Source of the DNA: Antedon bifida
Lineage: Eukaryota > Echinodermata > Crinoidea > Comatulida > Antedonidae
Direction: 5' to 3'
Assembly (NCBI GenBank): GCA_963402885.1
Contig: OY727099.1
Span: forward strand, 5,816,001 to 5,880,000
DNA length: 64,000 nt
Part shown: positions 1 to 15,223 of the stretch, one piece after another
Position numbering within the stretch: position 1 is the first letter of the stretch
How the letters are laid out: each line of letters begins with the position of its first letter
The notes under the pieces: generated by a model
What the model was told of the DNA's origin: nothing
What the model saw: the letters and a program-made list of their open reading frames with translations, nothing else
Databases searched by the model: none
Translations under genes and position numbers: made by a program

Positions 1-60
1 TTTTTGGAAGTTATTTACATATACAAAATAATAATTAAATTATTTCTTTTTAATTAACAG

Positions 61-249
61 CAGCATACTTGTAATTAGCGAAATTGTGGAAGATGGTGTT
101 TCCGCCACAAAATTCTCGGTTTTAACCATATTTGGCGCAATACTGGTAGTAGGAAGCAATAGGATAAAGCGTGTATTAGTCCCCGTAGACTAATCTATTT
201 GATATCAAGATTTGTCTGTGGATATATATAATTCAACCAAGTGGGAACT
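61..249 (+). other. PPFIA: 5' UTR part of liprin-alpha exon 1
   Basis: A pyrimidine-rich tract ending in an AG at 59-60 looks like a 3' splice site. The 189 nt between it and the first ATG have stops in frame with the coding sequence, so they would be untranslated. If so, at least one more 5' exon and the promoter lie upstream of the window. It could instead be plain promoter-proximal sequence. Confidence 0.5.
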
Positions 250-486
250 ATGATGTGCGATGTGATGCCAACTATTTCTGAAGACGCAACAAGTCAGCGG
301 GGCTCAATGTATGGGGACGACGCTAACTTTGAGCAGCTGATGGTCAATATGCTTGACGAGAGAGATAAACTTATGGAAACCTTGCAAGAAACTCAAGAAG
401 CTCTCGGAAATTGTGAGAATCGTTTGAGCGATGTTGAACGTGAACGTGACATGATACAGAAGCAGCTGACCTCAAATCTGCCACAG
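250..486 (+). CDS. PPFIA: Liprin-alpha coding exon 1 (residues 1-79)
   Basis: Encodes the hallmark liprin-alpha start MMCDVMPTISED, then FEQLMVNMLDERD and a Glu/Arg-rich heptad-like stretch ending SNLPQ, matching the vertebrate N-terminus almost residue for residue. The first of two adjacent ATG codons (250 and 253) is chosen because the family begins Met-Met-Cys; position -3 is A, a favourable context. The GTG at 241 in the same frame is not a start. The exon ends at a GTAAGT donor (487) in phase 0. Confidence 0.96.
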
Positions 487-3400
487 GTAAGTGACCTTAA
501 ATTTACTGCAGTTTACTGTCAGTAGGTTGAAGCTTGGAGACTGATAAAAGTGATAGTTGAAATTGAAACCTTTTCTAAATTGAATTTTAATCATGACAAT
601 AGTCTGTGCACAAAATTAGTACTGTGGGAATGTGTATACTAAACTGATCATTCAACTTCAGGGATACTTAAAAACTGAAAATAAAGACAATACACATACA
701 CTCGCTCATTGTAGTAAAGAGAAATTCGACAAATCTATTTTCATCCTCATAAATTAGAAACTAAAGTATATTTACTGGTGATAGTATTGTCATGAATATG
801 GATTTTTCCTTTGACCTTGAGAATTGCCTCATGAATATGTGAAACTTGATAAACCACTTTTTTATGTATGTCGAATAATGGATTCCTTTCTGTAGTGGCT
901 GAGTTATCTGTTTACACCACTATCTATGTTTGTCTATATAAATGTTTCTCTACGGTTTAATATATATAGCAGAGCAGCGTTTTAGATACTTGTTTCCAAG
1001 TACTGTATCTGAACTTTATTATATTTTAAAGAAACTCAGTTGTAAGTTGTATATTTATACTGTACCTACAGTACTTTGATACTGTTTTCTTAGAATAGTT
1101 TTAAGCTCTTTTTTGTTATTCCTGGAGTCATGGCTTTCATCATAGAACCATGTGCTTCTTCTTTGTTGTATCAAGCATTAATCATTTAGTCAGAGTGAAT
1201 CACCCAAATTGTCTTTTACTTACTTACTGCAAATATGCATTATACAGTATACAGTTTGTACAGAAAAAACATTTTTTGTTACATTTTTTTTAGCAATATT
1301 GATATCAAATGAATTTTGAGTCTTAAAAGATAGTTCTGTATTGTTTTTTGTATAGTTTTTGCTATTTGTATAGCATAGTACTAATACTATGCTTTTTTAT
1401 ATAGCTTTTTGCTATGCTACAGTACAATACGGTCCAGTGTAGTTTATTATAGAAAACTTTCATTCAAACAATGTTAAATACAGTTAGTATCAGTCCTCAT
1501 AAACAGAATGAAAAGAACAGTGTGCAGTATATACTGGGCTATACATAGTTTAATATTTGCTACTGCCCCAAAATATAAAAGATCCCTATTCACTGGCTAT
1601 CAGTATATCCCTAGCAGGTGGTAAACAATGTACAATGTACTGTAGTATGTTATGCCATGGACAAAAAATACTGTAAAGACAAATGATAGAAAATGTTTTG
1701 TTCTATTCTATGATAACTATCTTTGTAATTTGTACAAATTATTTAATAGACCATCCAACTTTCACCCATTCAGAAGAAACAATGCTCCATTGATAGTGTT
1801 TTTTTGCGATGAACAGATGTGAAGACAAAAGTTAATTATGCTAATTACTGGGTGTGTCACGATCAATATACTGTATTAAGATGGGCGGAGCTACCGTAGG
1901 TGAATCACCAATTTCTGCCAAGTTCCACACACAGTTAATCTTAAACTTGTAGGCCTGATTTCTACCACCTTGATGTTAACCTGTACTAATATACACTGTG
2001 TCTTATTTCTAAAACTAGACTGTATTTTGTTTGTGTAATGTGTATAATTTGCAATGCATTCACATTTTTACACTTAAAAAAATCGATTTGGAATATATTT
2101 TTATTGTGTTGTTGATCATTTACGTGCTACTGTATTATAAATTATTAATGCAGTACGCTATAAAACTCTTAGATTCTCACTTCAGATTTGTCAGTAATTT
2201 GTTATGTGTTTTCTTCAACATACAGATGACATTATTTTATCTGACGTAAAAATAAGCTTAAACTCGTGACCTACTGTAGTTTGCCCGAAGCAGACATGTT
2301 ATTTCTCTTTGTCACTGGATTACATTATACTGATATAATCGTTTAATATCATAATATAGACAAACTTCAGTAGCTTATTATCACAGCATGTTTCATTTCA
2401 TATAACAAATTAAGTATTTTAGAAAAATCAGCACAAGTTGAATGAATTTTACTTCCAAAATGTCTAGTGTACTAGTCAAAAATCATCAATTAACAGATTT
2501 ACAAACTTTGATAATAAAAGTGTATTGTTGTATACAGTACAGTAGGCCTATAATAGTGTATTGTAGCTTTCTACTGGCAAAGAAGAATGTGTTCAAATAT
2601 AAAAAAATCCTTGTACTGCCGTTAATATATTAGCCTACATCGTGATGATCTATAGGTGATCATTAAATTTATTCATTGTGTTCTTATCAGTATTTTTTTT
2701 ATGAGACATTATACAAAAGAACTCGATATTTATGATTATATAAAAAGAATTGATCCAATGATGATAAGAAGTTTGTATATTATAGAGACATGAAATTATA
2801 ATTATTTCCGGTTGCGTACACCAAGAAATTGTCCTCATTCCTGCACTCAACTCGCTGACGTAATTCATCCTATTCCAATGTTATAAAATTTATCTAGACA
2901 ATTTAAATATTATACTTTATAGTTGTTATATTTCATGATACGAATAATTGTCATAGGGAATCGCTCCAAAGATTGATTTGAAGGCCGTAGCTAAAAAGCT
3001 GTAATGCTTAGCGAGGCATAGTTTTACCATGCTTCATCGCATATTATCGATCACCGTTCTCAACAAGACATTGCTAAGAAAATTATTGATATTACAATGA
3101 TTCTTGATTTATATACAGTACCATATGATTACATTGCTATAGATGTTTTGGAACTCAAATTACTAAACTTAAAATAAAAGCATTGTATGTTTTAATTACA
3201 TTTTTCTTATTGTTGTGAATGTTATTTTTTATTTATTTTCCAAAATTTTCCTTACAAATACATAGTGCAAAACATTTGGAATGTACTGTATTCGAGAAAG
3301 TCATTTTATTCATAAAAATAATATACATACTGTACTGTACTACTACTAAAAAACTACAGTTACTACTAATAACAATAATAAAATACACTGTGTTATTAAA

Positions 3401-5116
3401 TAATTAATAATATTATCACGTTACCACTAGTTAATGTACTAGTTTAAAAAAGTGATAAAACCTGTTTAAATATATTTTATATCCCAGAGTGGAAACTGTT
3501 TAATGTGTTCTCAGTGTGACTGTGAAATAATAATTTTCAAACGAATATTTTAATTCATTACAAATTGATATTATTTTAATGTAAATAACAGAGAAATTCT
3601 ATTTTTTTTGATACATTAAAAATGAATTACTAATCGACCTTCAACTTAAGTCATTAGATCAAATTATGTTCATAATCAGGCAAAATATTTGCCTGTGGTG
3701 AGAATCACCATAAAGTACAGTATAATGCTGAGCCTATATTACTGTTCACTATCTATTATATATCAGCGCTATAAATGAATGTTAATGAGCTCTCACTGAT
3801 TTTAATTTTAATATCTGTTGCTTAGAGCTTCATTTCTTTTGCTTATTAATTGTTATTATTAAAAGAAATCATGTACTGTATGATACCACCAAACTTTTTA
3901 GTTAAAATCTAAATAGTAAAGCCTTAATTGAAATATATTTCATTTGGACGAAAAAATTACTGTGAACTTGTACCTACAGTACAAGTTTTAAAATTAAAAT
4001 TTGGGTCTAATGATATTATTGACTTACTGATTTGATATTTTGCATGTTTTTACTGTATATGTGTACTGCATACGATACATGTTTAATGTGTATTTATTTA
4101 TTTTATTTTTTCTTTTTGAAATTATACTGATTAGAAGCAGTACTACTGCACATGCTTAGTTGAAAATATTGGTACATAATTAAACAGGTTAATACAGAAA
4201 AAAAATTAACTATAAAATTCCTGAAATAAAAGAATGATTATACAGCTGTTTATCAGTATGAATAAAGAATTTATGATAAATAGTTGTCATCTCATACACA
4301 ATTTATCATATTAACACAATCCAAACAAGTAAAAGTCTTTGAGGAAGAGTATCTTAGGTTATGAGACGATATGACTATCTTGTTAATTAAGTAAACAAAC
4401 GTGAACACGTTCGTTTCTAATAATTATGCTAATATTAATAAGTAATATTTATAGCTTTAATTTATGACAGAAAACCAATTATGGATGTGGCCTCCATTTT
4501 AGAAAATTTGAAAATACATACATTTTGTATGGGTGTATCCTGCATACTGTACTGTACCTATACAATAAAACCTGCAATTCCATAGTTGCCAAGCCTTTAT
4601 AATTATAAAAGTTTATGTCGCTGCTGTACAATCATTGAATCCCAGTTTAAAAGAGTTTTAAATAGAAGCTTAATTTACTCCCCGAAAATTAGTCCTCATT
4701 GAAACCAGTCCACCTAGCAAAAATACTGACCTACATGTACTAAACACTCCAGTGCAAAATTCTGTTGTGGGGCCTCATGTAAATTAGTTTATGAAATACA
4801 GAACATTAAATTTCAAAATTATGCCACAGTGACTCATTTTTCTGGAAGCAGAATATTATTATTATAAGTGGATTGATTACTGAAACACAATCAACTTTAT
4901 GTTGAGCAGTTTGCTCATAAAACTTGTAGAATACAAGCATACAGTACACATTCAAAATATGTAGAATAGTATACAGGGGCAGCTGGTTTGTCCTAGTTAG
5001 GTTTACAATGCTTTTAGAGCTCTTCATTCATCCCTGAGGAAACTGCACATTATTGTACACATTTCTTTTGAACTGATAACTGGCATCTGAGGTGTGCAGT
5101 ACATGTAGACTATACT

Positions 5117-5283
5117 AAAGCTCTGTCTATAACTATCAAACATTTACATTTTTGTCACATGTACAGTATATGACTGAAAAAGGAAAAAAAAATATCACCA
5201 CCATATTTGGGCGTATTTCTACCATATTTGGGCACATCACACTTTTTTTGTCAAACTAGTTTGATAATGTAGACAAAGCTTTA
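5117..5283. mobile_element. MITE-A copy 1
   Basis: Family signature: terminal inverted repeat AAGCTCTGTCTACACTATCA with AGTTTGATAGTGTAGACAGA at the other end. Inside are TGATGTGCCCATATATGG, GATGATGTCATATCACTACC and one to three copies of an about 20-bp unit CACTACCATATTTGGGCA, ending GGGCACATCACAC. The whole element can fold into a long hairpin. This copy is full length but diverged at its left side. Confidence 0.85.
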
Positions 5284-8200
5284 TACTGTAGTAGGCAGCA
5301 TTTTGTTTGTGGTAGGAACTAGTACAGTGTGCCCATGTAGGGACATTGTGCCATGCTTCTCCCCTTGCTTCATAGTTTTTACAGTAGGTTCAGACAAAGA
5401 CCAACAATACAAAATGCGTAGGGCCCACAGGAAGTTGACGCAAATGGAAAACTCCCTATTGATCAATGGAAAACAAACATACATCACCAAGCCTCTACTC
5501 TAAAATGGAATGTTAATATTGCTATTTTAGGAATTCTTACTAAATCCTACACTATGTATACTGAACATGGAACTAATGAAAAAGTAAATAAAAAAAGGTA
5601 TATAATGAAATGCCAATGATTTATACTGAATTAATTAAAGATACATCTTTCTATCCTATTAATTAAATATTAATTAAATATTAATTTGATTACTGTAGTC
5701 AATAACCTGCTTAAATCAATGTTTAAATTTAAAGCTAAATCGTGATTTTTTTCCTGTGAACTACGCTTTGAAATGTGCATGATGTATGTTTTTATAGGAC
5801 ACACTTTCTTAAATGTTTACATTCTGAACATTCTGTTTACATTGTAACATAAGCTGGCTACAGTTGCCAGAAGGAATTGAAGTCCTATTGGAGCCTTTTA
5901 AATGGATGTAATGAAATTCATCCAAATTAACATTTCGTTGATTATTCTTTCTGGTTGCCTTCAATCAAATTCTATAATTGGTTTTAGAATTTCAGTTTTG
6001 AGTATTTTGTTATTTTTGGTTCTTCCTCATTGTCTATGATACGTCATGTCTCTGGCACCCTCATAAAATCGTTATTTTTTTATATAATACAAAATCATTA
6101 TTAAATATTATATATATTATATATAATATATCTAAACACTGTACTTTTGTTCTTTCTAGAACTCTATCTCTTAACCTACAGCTTTCCTTCCCCAAAAGCC
6201 TTTCCTTTCTTCCTCCACAAAAAATATGTATTCTGTTTTAAAAAGATACTGTAGATGGTTTGTACCAAACTGGTGATACCTAAATTTTTAGGGCCTAAAT
6301 GATCAGTTTCTACATAGAAACTGGAGGCCATCCCCAACAAATACGGTAACAAATATTTGGAATTGAAGTCTTCTGTTTTAACAGTTAGAAATTGTGGTGG
6401 GGGTGGTACAGTACTCAATCATACTGTACAGTATAGTAAATATACACTGTAGTATTATAAAAGTAAAATACACTATTTTAAAAATGTTTGTTTCCCAAAG
6501 CATCATATGCTCTTGCCTGTATTATTTCCTCATTGTAACTTTAGGAAAGCTAGTTTTTTAAATTTTAACAGCATTTTTGCTTTATCGTCTCATACAAAGA
6601 AAACTGAGAATTAATTTATCATAATCATTCAGACATTAAGTCGTCTTATCTAGCATTGAGCAACAAACATGTTATTAATATTATGTGGATGTGCTTATTA
6701 CATAAATAGATGACAATGCCGAAGTATTTAGCGTCTCCTTGATTTTATAATCTCACTATTAAGTGAGCTGTTTACGACATAAAAATAGAATTTAATTCAA
6801 CATTTTTACATGTTAAGGATTCAGCCTCATCAGGACTATAAATTTAATTTTTTTTTTTGGAAAATTCATTTAGTTGACATTAAATAAGCCCAAATGACAA
6901 ATTATGTGCAGTAAGAAATAATTCCCACTAGAGGTTCCTGGATGGCACCAATAGGTACCTTGCGATTTGAGACGACCAAGGATCAAAGACCAACCTAGAT
7001 CATCGTTGTGTAGTCGGTCAATGTCTGGACCTAGTATCCATCAAAACTGTGAAAAAGGTGATGAGCGAGGACACATGTTAGATATAATTTTAGGTCACAA
7101 GCTACATTCAATGTAAAAATAAATACTATATGGTCCTATTGCAATAACTTTTTCGTCTTTAAATGGTTAAACGTATTCTGACAAAAACAGAAAAACAATT
7201 AATACAGCAACTAGACAATGTCAGGTTAGGCCTATAGCTAGCGTACGAAGTTCGTACGTTACTGACGTTTACCAGATAGGCCTACAAAACTAAGCCTAGC
7301 TAGCAGTTAGGCTAGGTCTGAAAACCGTCCATGAGAGGACAGTCATCGCCTGCCACTTTAGGTAGTGCATTTTTTCTCTCTTTTTATCACAATTTACTAT
7401 TATTTAAGACAAGGAATTCTTCTAAATTATTTTGACTACAAATGCTATATTACATACTTTCAATATGTAAACCTAGGATAAACATTATTTTGTTTTATTC
7501 TCATTAGTGAATGCCATCATTTTAATAATCAAAGGAGAATTTCTATTAATATCTTATTATCAAATCTGATAGAAATTCACTTGATATATTGTAATCTATT
7601 ATTTAATACCCGCCAATGTAAAGTCATTTCTGCTATATTTAATTATTTAAAGTGCTCAGACATACGGTTCTTAACGTATGGTTTATATTAAATAATTTAA
7701 CGAACATTGATTTTTGGTGAATGTTTTTTTTTTTCATTTGCTTCAGGACGTTTATGTCTTATTTTAGTACTATAATTTTTCAAAGGTTACACAAATTGCA
7801 ATTCAATGTTAAAATTTGGTAATAATTTTGGATTTGATCGTTTTATTAAATGTTTAATTTGAATTTGATATGAAATCAGTTCTTTTATGATAAAACCTCC
7901 TGTTTCCAGATTAGAAGATGGTGACCTGAGGGATTTGAAAGGTATGGGGTGGATGTCAAACACTTTAGATTGGGTGGAATAAAAATCAAAACAGTTACTT
8001 TTCAGGTACTCAGAAATTGTTGACATTATACTGGAGAACATTGAAGCAAGGTTTTGGGTAGGTTGAAGACTGGGTGTGTGTTACTGTTACTGCCCACCTC
8101 TGCCTAGCACAATTGCATCCATGCTGTACTGTATAGTAGCTATAGTAGGATGGGAGTTTTTTTAACCACAAGACGAATAGAAGATCTTAAAAGTAGCCCT

Positions 8201-8370
8201 CTTAGTTCCGCAATAATCCGATGTTGATTGTAGAACTTACAACGATGAATGTATAAATCACCCGTCATCCCACGTATCATCCCATTAATGAACAATACAA
8301 AACTGTGACTCCAACTTGAATTGCTCAAAGTTTACACATCAGGTCAACCACAGCCACTTTTTGTTTCCTG

Positions 8371-8536
8371 AAAGCTCTGTCTACACTATTAAACTGTATG
8401 TGAAAAAAAAATGTTATGTGCCCATATATGGACATGATGATGTCATATCACTACCATATTTAAACATATCACTACCATATTTGGGCACATCACACTTTTT
8501 TTGTCAAACTAATTTGATAGTGTAGACAGAGCTTTA
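8371..8536. mobile_element. MITE-A copy 2
   Basis: Full-length copy with both inverted repeats and two internal CACTACCATATTT units. Confidence 0.9.
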
Positions 8537-8820
8537 GTTCTCAATGAACTCAACAAAGTAGATTAAGTATTTAATAACATGCCCTTTGTATAATTTGATT
8601 ACTGATGTGATGATTACAAATAGAACCAAACATGGACATACGGTATTGCATTAATTTTCTATGGAGGCGCATTTAGTGAATTACTAATTGTATCCAAGTG
8701 ATAGAATTTGCATTGTTCTCACCTCTTGCACATTTCTGTATTTAAACATGAAATTCAAACCAACTTGCTTCGAGCTTTTTGACAGTTTGATAACATAAAA
8801 CGCGTTGTCCAGTGTACTTT

Positions 8821-8979
8821 GTCTGACCCTAACTAAACTCGGGAAAGAAGGTTAATGGCGGAATTACATAGTATCTTAAGGGGATAGAGTGCGTCCTCTG
8901 CCTGACCCTAACTAAATTCAAGAAAGAAGGTTAATGGCGGAATTACATAGTATCCCAAGGGGATAGAGGGCGTCCTCTG
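8821..8979. repeat. Two-copy tandem duplication, 79-bp period
   Basis: TCTGACCCTAACTAAACTCG ... GCGTCCTCTG is followed directly by a second, about 90 percent identical copy. Confidence 0.9.
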
Positions 8980-9135
8980 CTAACAGACTTCGAAATTTGC
9001 TTGCCTCTGGACCTTGCAGAAACTGATAGAAATTGACTGATTTATACAGACAATGCATTACGCATCAGAGAGCACATTTCCATTGATCAGTGGCCTATAT
9101 AGACTTGTACAGAATTTGTTGTACACTTATTGCAA

Positions 9136-9430
9136 ATGATGGAGCAGTTAAGTCACGGCGCCATTTACCATACCCAAAGAAGCAACAATATCTGCATGGG
9201 TTTGAGGCCGACTCGCTTCTAGTTCTAGTCTTCTCGGAATAAGGACTTTAAACCGTAGGACAAGAGCGTACACAGTTACAGTTTGTGTGCACTTTAAAGA
9301 ACCCAGTTCATCATTCGAGTAGGGGGTTACCCTGGTGAACGGATTTACAAAATAGGCCCTGTATCAGGAGGATTACCACCTTACCTATCTGATAGGACAG
9401 GGATTAATTTCATATTGGTAATCCTTGGCC
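9136..9430 (+). mobile_element. tRNA-derived SINE (family SINE-B)
   Basis: Degenerate tRNA-like head (TGGAGCAGTTAAGTCA; GGGTTTGAGGCCGACTC), then a body with GGAATAAGGACT, AACCGTAGGAC, GTGTGCACTTTAAAGAACC and CGAGTAGGGGGTTACCC. All of these recur in reverse at 51895-52172. Confidence 0.65.
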
Positions 9431-10827
9431 ACATAAACATAAACTAATTTTAAAAATAAATAAAACAAATTCCCACAATGTCATTTTAAATTTGTAGCAA
9501 TTGAATACCACATTTTATTTATAGAACTTGATCGTAGTTGAAAAATGATACTACTTTTATTTGAAATCTGAGGCAAATAGTTTTGTTTACTCATTACGCA
9601 ATACTTGTTTCTTTAATTGTTATGCCATACAGTAGGTGTAGTAAACAACAAAAACATATTTGTGTCCATGTCATTGATTTTTAGCAAAACAAACTCAAGT
9701 TATTATTATACACAGGATACATAATAATTAAATACATGTACCTTTTGGTAATTCCCTCAATTTAAAACATGTCAAATTTAAGACAACACGTCGTACTGGA
9801 AATATTTTTCCTAGTTCAGGAAATGTTTGTGATATTAGTTGCAGAATACACGCCGAGTATGACAAGTCTAATGTAAATAAATACAAAAGATCCAATCATG
9901 CTCCGAAAACAAGGTCGTGACCTTTAGATTTATGACATAGTTCCAGATATTCTACGCTAAACATAACTCATATTATCTCCTGCGGACACGTAATAAACTA
10001 TTTAAAACTATGTAAAATTAGTTGCTTTTGCCATACTCGGACAGAACTACTGTATTTCAATATGAAAAGGTGGAATAGCAACTTCAATGTTTATTGGGTT
10101 ATTTATCAAATTACTATACTTAACCCGAGTATAAACCTATGCCGAATATTAATGCCAATTTCTAATTTAGGCTACATTTCAGATCAGTATTGTAGTTCCT
10201 TTTTCACTATGAACTTTTAGGCCAGATATTAAATGAGCTACTTTATGCATACATAATCCACTATGTTTAGTATTTTATTACTCAAACAATGTGGACTTTT
10301 ATTAGGTAATTCTTTGTATTTGTTTCAATAATTCCACATCATGATTTCTCGGCTGATGGACAGCAGCAGATGTGGCGATATGGCTGATAATATAACTAGG
10401 CTTTACGTGGCTAGGCTGTAAAGAGCTATCTTCTGGCCTAGTAAGCCTGACAGAGTTGATGACGATATGCATGATGATACGTCAGAGGGTTAGTAAAGTA
10501 GTAAGAATTTGATAGATTATCCCCCATGCTGAACATCTCTGGATTAATTAGTTGGATTCACCTGATGGTGTAGAGATGGAACTAAACACAACTACCACCT
10601 GCTAAGGTGAGCTATCCAATGAATTCTCATCATTGGAGAAGAAATGTTTCGCATCGTTCAATTCAATTTTACATGTTTTGATTTGTTGAGGTTAATATCA
10701 CAATTGTTTTCTATTTATTTAAAATAATAACTAATGGTTAGACCATACATCAAGAAACCTCCGCTTCTGAGGTGGGGGGAGGAGGGTTTCTCCTATATGT
10801 TGAAGCTTTCCAGCTTGTCATTCTATC

Positions 10828-10983
10828 TAAACCTCTGTATACACTATCAAACTTTATGTGAGAAAAAAATGTGATGTGCCCATGGACATGATGATGTCAT
10901 ATCACTAACATATTTGGGCATATCACTACCATATTTGGGCACATCACACTTTTTTGTCAAATTGTTTTGATAGTGTACTGTAG
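10828..10983. mobile_element. MITE-A copy 3
   Basis: Full length with a diverged left terminus. Followed directly by another copy. Confidence 0.85.
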
Positions 10984-11094
10984 AAAGCTCTATCTACACT
11001 ATCAAACTGTAATTGGAAAAAAATGTGATGTGTCCATATATAGAAATAATGATATCATATCACTACCATATTTGGGCACTTCACATTTTTTTTA
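10984..11094. mobile_element. MITE-A copy 4 (right-truncated)
   Basis: Left inverted repeat and centre present; lost after the CTTCACATTTTTTT stretch. Lies head-to-tail with copy 3. Confidence 0.8.
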
Positions 11095-14000
11095 CTCTTC
11101 TACTACTGTAGGATACAGTATTTGAATTGAATAACACGTTTTTTTAGGAATGAGAGATTACATGTCATAATGTTTTCTAATTACGTTAGTTCAAAGTAAT
11201 GAACATACATTATTTTGTCACCTTAATTTGCAATGAGCGAGTTCAAATGGATGTTTAATCAAAAGCTGAAGTACCATGCCCGAAACTAAACCTATATCTC
11301 AAAGCAAAAACATTGATAGTTCGAAAAATCAAGTGTTATTAAGAAAATAATAAAACTACAATAATCAGAAAGATTACATCATCAAGAAGCAGAAAACTAT
11401 TTAAATTGTAAATGGACCTAAATATCTAGAGCATAGTTTGCAGTATTTATAGGTTAAAAAAATGATTATAAAAAGAATAAAACATATATATATTTCATCC
11501 AATTGGAGTTAAATACATAGTAATGTTTTAGTTATACTACAGGTATGTACTGTAAACTATACTTTTACCAATTCGTCTCACGAAGGACCATACTACAGTA
11601 ATATCACTGAAATAGTTTATAACCGAGAACCTGATACATCACTTTTGCCTGGTAGATTAAAAGTGATGTTCTGTATGTTCTATTTAAGGTTCTACTTAAA
11701 ATACTACAAGCGATAGATATACAGAGACATTGGCATTTTCTCTTGAATGTAAAGTGACCCAATTAAGTTAAGAATTCAGTTAGGTAGCAAATTGGTGCAT
11801 TTCCTACTGGTTTGACTGGTCTTAGTTACCTACTATACTGTATACATTTCCATCAAACATTCAGTATTATGAACAAAAAACAGCTATCTTTGTACCATTT
11901 CTGAAGAACACCAACAAGTTACTCTGTATAGAAATGACATATTTAAAATTTCCAATAAACTACCATAGCAAACAAAGGTATCAGTTCCTAAATTTACAAC
12001 AACAAAACAAAGGAACAATATGTTTGACACCGACAGTAAATTCTTTTGTTTCAACAATTCAATGTACAGTAGTGCGAATGAAGATTAGTGTACTGTTTTT
12101 GTATACTTTTCAGCTTTTAGAAAAGCTGTATTATTTCAACTTGCTATAAGACTTGAGTTTAAATGCATGCTCCCTTCTGGTTAATTGGTTACTGATTGAT
12201 TAGGTTTAGAGAGGGTGAAACTTGTTTAAACCAGTGTGTAGTAGTCAAGTACAATTTTTGAAATTTTCCATTTGTTAAAAATAAAGTATTACAGTACGGA
12301 TGGAAACATTCAAATTTGGTTTAATATTTACCCGGAAAGCTGGTTCCTACAGTACTTACCTAAGTTGGGAAACCAACTTTCCCAGGTCAATAAAAATAGG
12401 CCTTATGGTGTGCAATTGGCATTTTTATTTTAGTATTTTAAAGATGGGCCAAAGTAATTGTGCTATTCCATAGTATAGTAGAATACATACTGTAGGCCTA
12501 TAATAGAATACAGTATGTAAAACAAAAATAGTTTTGGTCCAGATCTAATCACAGGAACAAACCATTTTCAAATAAATATCAATTGCCCACCCTGCAGTAT
12601 AATGAATTGTTCCAAATGTAGAAACATCTTGTTAATGTTGATCTTGTTGAAAGGATTTAAATATTTTACAGAGTGCTAAATTGGGTATACATTACGCCAT
12701 ATGTCCCCAAATAACCCCACTGAATTGAATTATAGTACTCTAAATGCCTCCACTAAACTGCAACCAGCTCATTATCCGAGCACATCCAAATTGAATCGTT
12801 GTAGAGGAACGGTTTACGATACGATCATCCTCCTATCGTAGAACACTTCACAGGTCTGTCAACCGTGCGTACCTTAATGACTCTTTCATACTTCCATCCA
12901 CTTCTTGCCATTCAAGGATTTTTACAAACCTGAAGATAAGAAAATACAACACTTTATATTGCCACTTTGATATCGTGTACTGGGTATACAGAGTATAAAC
13001 TATAATTACTTTTTCGATGTTCTGCTAAGTAGATACTGTGGTTTTGTAGGATATCGGGTACGCACGAATGCTGTACTTTTGATATTGGTGAAATTGGATT
13101 TCTGTGTCATCATATAGCTTCATCATTTCGTTTGCGGATAATGTTACCAATATTAAAGTGCTCATTGAGAAAGTACATAATATATTAATGTTAAATATGA
13201 TTCTGTTTATTTTTATTGTACTATTTTGAAAGAGGTTACTGAAAAGTTTGTTGAAAAGTTGTAGTAGCAATGATTATTGTTGATTTGGAAAGTTCAGCAT
13301 TGAAAATCAGAATTTTTATTTTTTTGATGAGCAACTCACTTGGACATTACCGATCCTTTTGGATTTACTGATCCAGTTTATTGCTACTTACGTCGTAGTT
13401 GGATCTTTCTAAAGTTACCCATTTGTATTCAGTTACCTCATCTCTGAAATCGAAGCCTAGATACGAAGTTGGATCGTACAGAAATAGGTCATAAAAGAGA
13501 ATTGAAGTTGGCATAGCATAAATGGACATTTTATGTACTCTCTACCAGGTGGATTATAGAACTAAGCAGATTTTCAGTAATATCAGCCGCCACAATGGTG
13601 TTCTATGATCAGAATAATAATAAAGCATCGGGATGTTGTAATATGTGTTCTTGTAATGGTTCTACGGTCATTCTGTCTTATCTTACATCTCATAAGTGTC
13701 ATGCGAAAAGTGGATGGCTCTTGCAAAGAGTAAATAAGGTTTGTTATGTAATGTTTTTATACTAATTCCTTATTTATTGCCTGGTACGCGGGTATGACAA
13801 TTGCAGATCAAATATTCACATCTACTTAACATTGTTAAAAACTAAGAGATTGCAAATTTTGATGATATATTAAAATAATATTAATATTTAAAATACAGTA
13901 GCAAGCGCTATATTTTTTGTCATAATAGTGCTAAATAAATCTATTTGGTTACCAATACATTTATGGTGTAAGTGTAGCCAATGCACAAAGGTGAAGAGAA

Positions 14001-15223
14001 TTCAATGGATATGCCTATATAAAGAGACACCCTATTCCTAGTAAATAGGTGTCATAATGGCTATTAATGAATATTCATAAGTTATTCTCTAAATGCATAT
14101 TTTTATTTGTCATCAAACATGAAATATTTGATGAGAGTTTATTTGATGCCATTTTTATATAATAATAGTCACATTTTAAGTTGTTTATGTTTTAGGTTTT
14201 CCATTTAATATTTTCTTATGAATTTTGCATAGTATAATTTTAATATTCCTTTAGAATCCTATTAGAGCATTCAATTGATTTTCTATATTTTATCGAGATT
14301 AGTCCAATATTAAAGGTCTAATTTCACCAATTTCAATATTCTATTTGATTTACATTCTGTACCAACTCAATTCATTAGTGGGCTGTGTATATGAGCTTAA
14401 TGTGACCTTCATTTGACCTTTGATTGCGATAATTGTATTAGGCTTGATTGAAAAATCTAAGGTAATATTCCGTAATAAATTTGAAAATTGAATCTAACTA
14501 GTTCAATTTAATATCATTGCGTACCATATTGAACACTGAGCCTAATTATTTTCTAAATCGCTTTTCCAAGACAGTTAAATTTAATTCAATATTCTTTCAC
14601 CATAATATTTTATTAAAAAGTAGTAAACAGTATTGTATTTCCTTTTTTTCACCTGGTTCCCAGTTATTGTAATCTTGAACATTTATGTACAGTAATTTCC
14701 TCTAGGTATTTCATTTATCATCAGACAATGGAACAATAGTACATCCTCAATGGAACTTTTAGTATCCCTTTGTGGTTCTAAGCAATGTTATATAAGTACT
14801 ATACTAACCATGTGTAAGTATTGTCATAATAGCAAGTAATCCCCAAGGACATGAAAGTGGGTATCTGCAGATTTGAACCCTGACCTAACACATGGAAACA
14901 CCCAAGGCGTAACATCTGCATTTATTTCAGATTAATTTTAATATACTGTAAGTGTAAGTAAATTCAACTAAATAGTTTTAAACACATGCCATGTTATATT
15001 TATAGATTTAAATAGTGCGTGGGAAATGCAGTGAATGAAGTTCTTTCAAAAGTGTATCATTGACATGAATAATTGCCACAGACATGTATCGATGTTCGTT
15101 GTTGAACTCTGTCGTCCAAACACCTTTAGGTTTCCTGGCCTGCTTCAATCAATTTTTATTATGTTGTAAACAAGCAGTTTCAGTTGACAATTGAGAGGTT
15201 TTTATATAAATTATTATCTGTTT

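Noticed and set aside
125-145. ACCATATTTGGCGCAATAC in the 5' UTR, resembling the MITE-A centre
   Set aside because: Only about 12 matching bases and no termini nearby.
241-249. In-frame GTG upstream of the liprin-alpha ATG
   Set aside because: Eukaryotic start is the ATG at 250; the family begins Met-Met-Cys, and GTG initiation is not expected.
5281-5503. Overlapping frames on both strands at a MITE-A edge
   Set aside because: No codon bias, splice sites or family match; likewise other short frames inside MITE-A copies (8316, 22584, 32535, 39676, 39794).
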